A stretch of DNA of 6,974 bases from Gammaproteobacteria bacterium (GTDB lineage Bacteria; Pseudomonadota; Gammaproteobacteria; Pseudomonadales; UBA7434): the NCBI GenBank assembly GCA_024280785.1, contig JAJRPK010000318.1:1-6974 (forward strand), in the 5' to 3' direction. The translations under genes were made by a program, and so were the position numbers. The notes under the pieces were generated by a model. It saw only the letters and a list, made by a program, of their open reading frames with translations, was not told where the DNA came from and searched no databases. Below are positions 6,263-6,974 of the stretch, piece by piece. How positions within the stretch are numbered: position 1 is the stretch's first letter; the number at the start of each line of letters is the position of its first letter.

Positions 6263-6974
6263 CTATTTAATGCCGCCAACTATTTTCCACCAAAGCCCCG
6301 TAAACATAAAATGCCAAATAGAGATAAAGCGAGCTGACCCGGGGTAAATTATTTTCTTCCCTTTTGCCACCTGCTTTTCAATATAGGCAACCACTTCTTC
6401 TGGGTCTGCCAATTGACCCGACTCCTTAGCAGAAACAATACTTGCAGGAGCTTCTGTGGCCAAGGTTTGATCTACCAAGGGCGTATTAACAGCCGGAGGC
6501 TTAACCAAAGAGACCTGAAGTTTTGAGCCACTAAGCTTTAATTCATAGATCAAACTCTCAGTGTAAACATTAACAGCGGCTTTGCTGGCACAGTAGCTGG
6601 CCATGTTGGGAACCATTGCGTCGCCCGCCACAGAGCCAAAAATAATGACGATACCTTTATCGCGCTCAATCATTGGCTTAACGCCTGACTCGATGACATT
6701 GACCGTGCCGACATAGTTTACTTTCATCAAGTGCTCAACTTTATGCGACTTTTCATTCACGACTGCCGTAGCAGGCATAAGAGCGGCACAGTGAACGAGA
6801 TAATCAACCGGCCCCAGATCAGCTTCTATCGCGGTGAATGTACTACTCACTGCCGCATCATCGGCTATGTCACAAAGATAAGTGGTGAATTCGCCTGCAG
6901 TAGAAGCCGTTTCATGCAAACCCGATTCGTTTAGATCCATAATCGCAACTTTAAAGCCATCGCTGGCCAAACGG
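6263..6974 (-). CDS. short-chain dehydrogenase/reductase (SDR), 5' end outside window
   Basis: Classical-type SDR oxidoreductase, at least 237 residues visible, running off the window end. The frame continues to base 6974, so the TTG at 6970 is not a real start. The N-terminal glycine-rich TGxxxGxG nucleotide loop is missing. Numbering from that TTG codon, VAIMDLN is the second strand with Asp12, an acidic residue that in this family favours NAD(H) over NADP(H). LCDIAD (about 32-37) is the adenine-side loop. HCAA (60-63) replaces the common NNAG. Asn85 lies in the active-site helix. Ser113 (FGSVAG) and Tyr126-x3-Lys130 (YCASK) complete the catalytic set. The C-terminus ends in a hydrophobic, aromatic stretch (about 215-235, ISIWHFMFTGLWWKIVGG) that may associate with the membrane. 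The substrate is unknown. The PPAVNTP loop and the hydrophobic tail recall lipid-acting SDRs such as ketosphinganine reductases, but that is only a resemblance. Confidence 0.85.
   Translation of the reverse strand, partial: RLASDGFKVAIMDLNESGLHETASTAGEFTTYLCDIADDAAVSSTFTAIEADLGPVDYLVHCAALMPATAVVNEKSHKVEHLMKVNYVGTVNVIESGVKPMIERDKGIVIIFGSVAGDAMVPNMASYCASKAAVNVYTESLIYELKLSGSKLQVSLVKPPAVNTPLVDQTLATEAPASIVSAKESGQLADPEEVVAYIEKQVAKGKKIIYPGSARFISIWHFMFTGLWWKIVGGIK

Noticed and set aside
1..6974. Mobile element, CRISPR array, tRNA or defence system
   Set aside because: No transposase or integrase motifs, no regularly spaced repeats, no tRNA-like fold seen by eye, and almost all coding space is taken by recognised genes.

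Overview
The window looks like chromosomal DNA from a gammaproteobacterium. The main evidence is the gene string rluE-nudJ-mnmA-hflD-purB on the plus strand, an order known from Escherichia coli and relatives. All five products resemble the gammaproteobacterial forms. Base composition is moderate, and the intergenic stretches are AT-rich. I suspect a marine or free-living lineage rather than an enteric one, because the flanking minus-strand genes (exported thioredoxin-like protein, short CysH, SDR) are not the E. coli neighbours. I cannot name a genus.

Plus strand, 1-4608: the 3' part of rluE (23S rRNA pseudouridine synthase, cut by the window start), nudJ (Nudix phosphatase), mnmA (tRNA 2-thiouridylase), hflD (peripheral membrane protein of poorly known role) and purB (adenylosuccinate lyase). 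Gaps inside the first four genes are 64 to 104 bases. hflD and purB are separated by 317 bases that hold a possible sigma70-type promoter, so purB may be transcribed separately. Functionally this is housekeeping: rRNA and tRNA modification, nucleotide clean-up and purine synthesis.

Minus strand, 4642-6974: a gene for an exported thioredoxin-fold protein with a WCDRC active site converges on purB, with only 33 bases between the stops. Upstream of it lie a short cysH-family reductase gene that starts with TTG and an NAD-type short-chain dehydrogenase cut by the window end. The gaps of 212 and 227 bases suggest separate transcription units rather than a tight operon.

I see no mobile element, CRISPR array, tRNA, rRNA, prophage or defence system, and I found no convincing undescribed multi-gene system. 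The more unusual points are small: an in-frame 12-base tandem repeat in the basic tail of rluE, a non-consensus Nudix box in NudJ, a shortened CysH C-terminus with a poorly supported start, GTTAA repeats upstream of cysH, and a duplicated 12-mer that supplies the stop codon of the thioredoxin-like gene.
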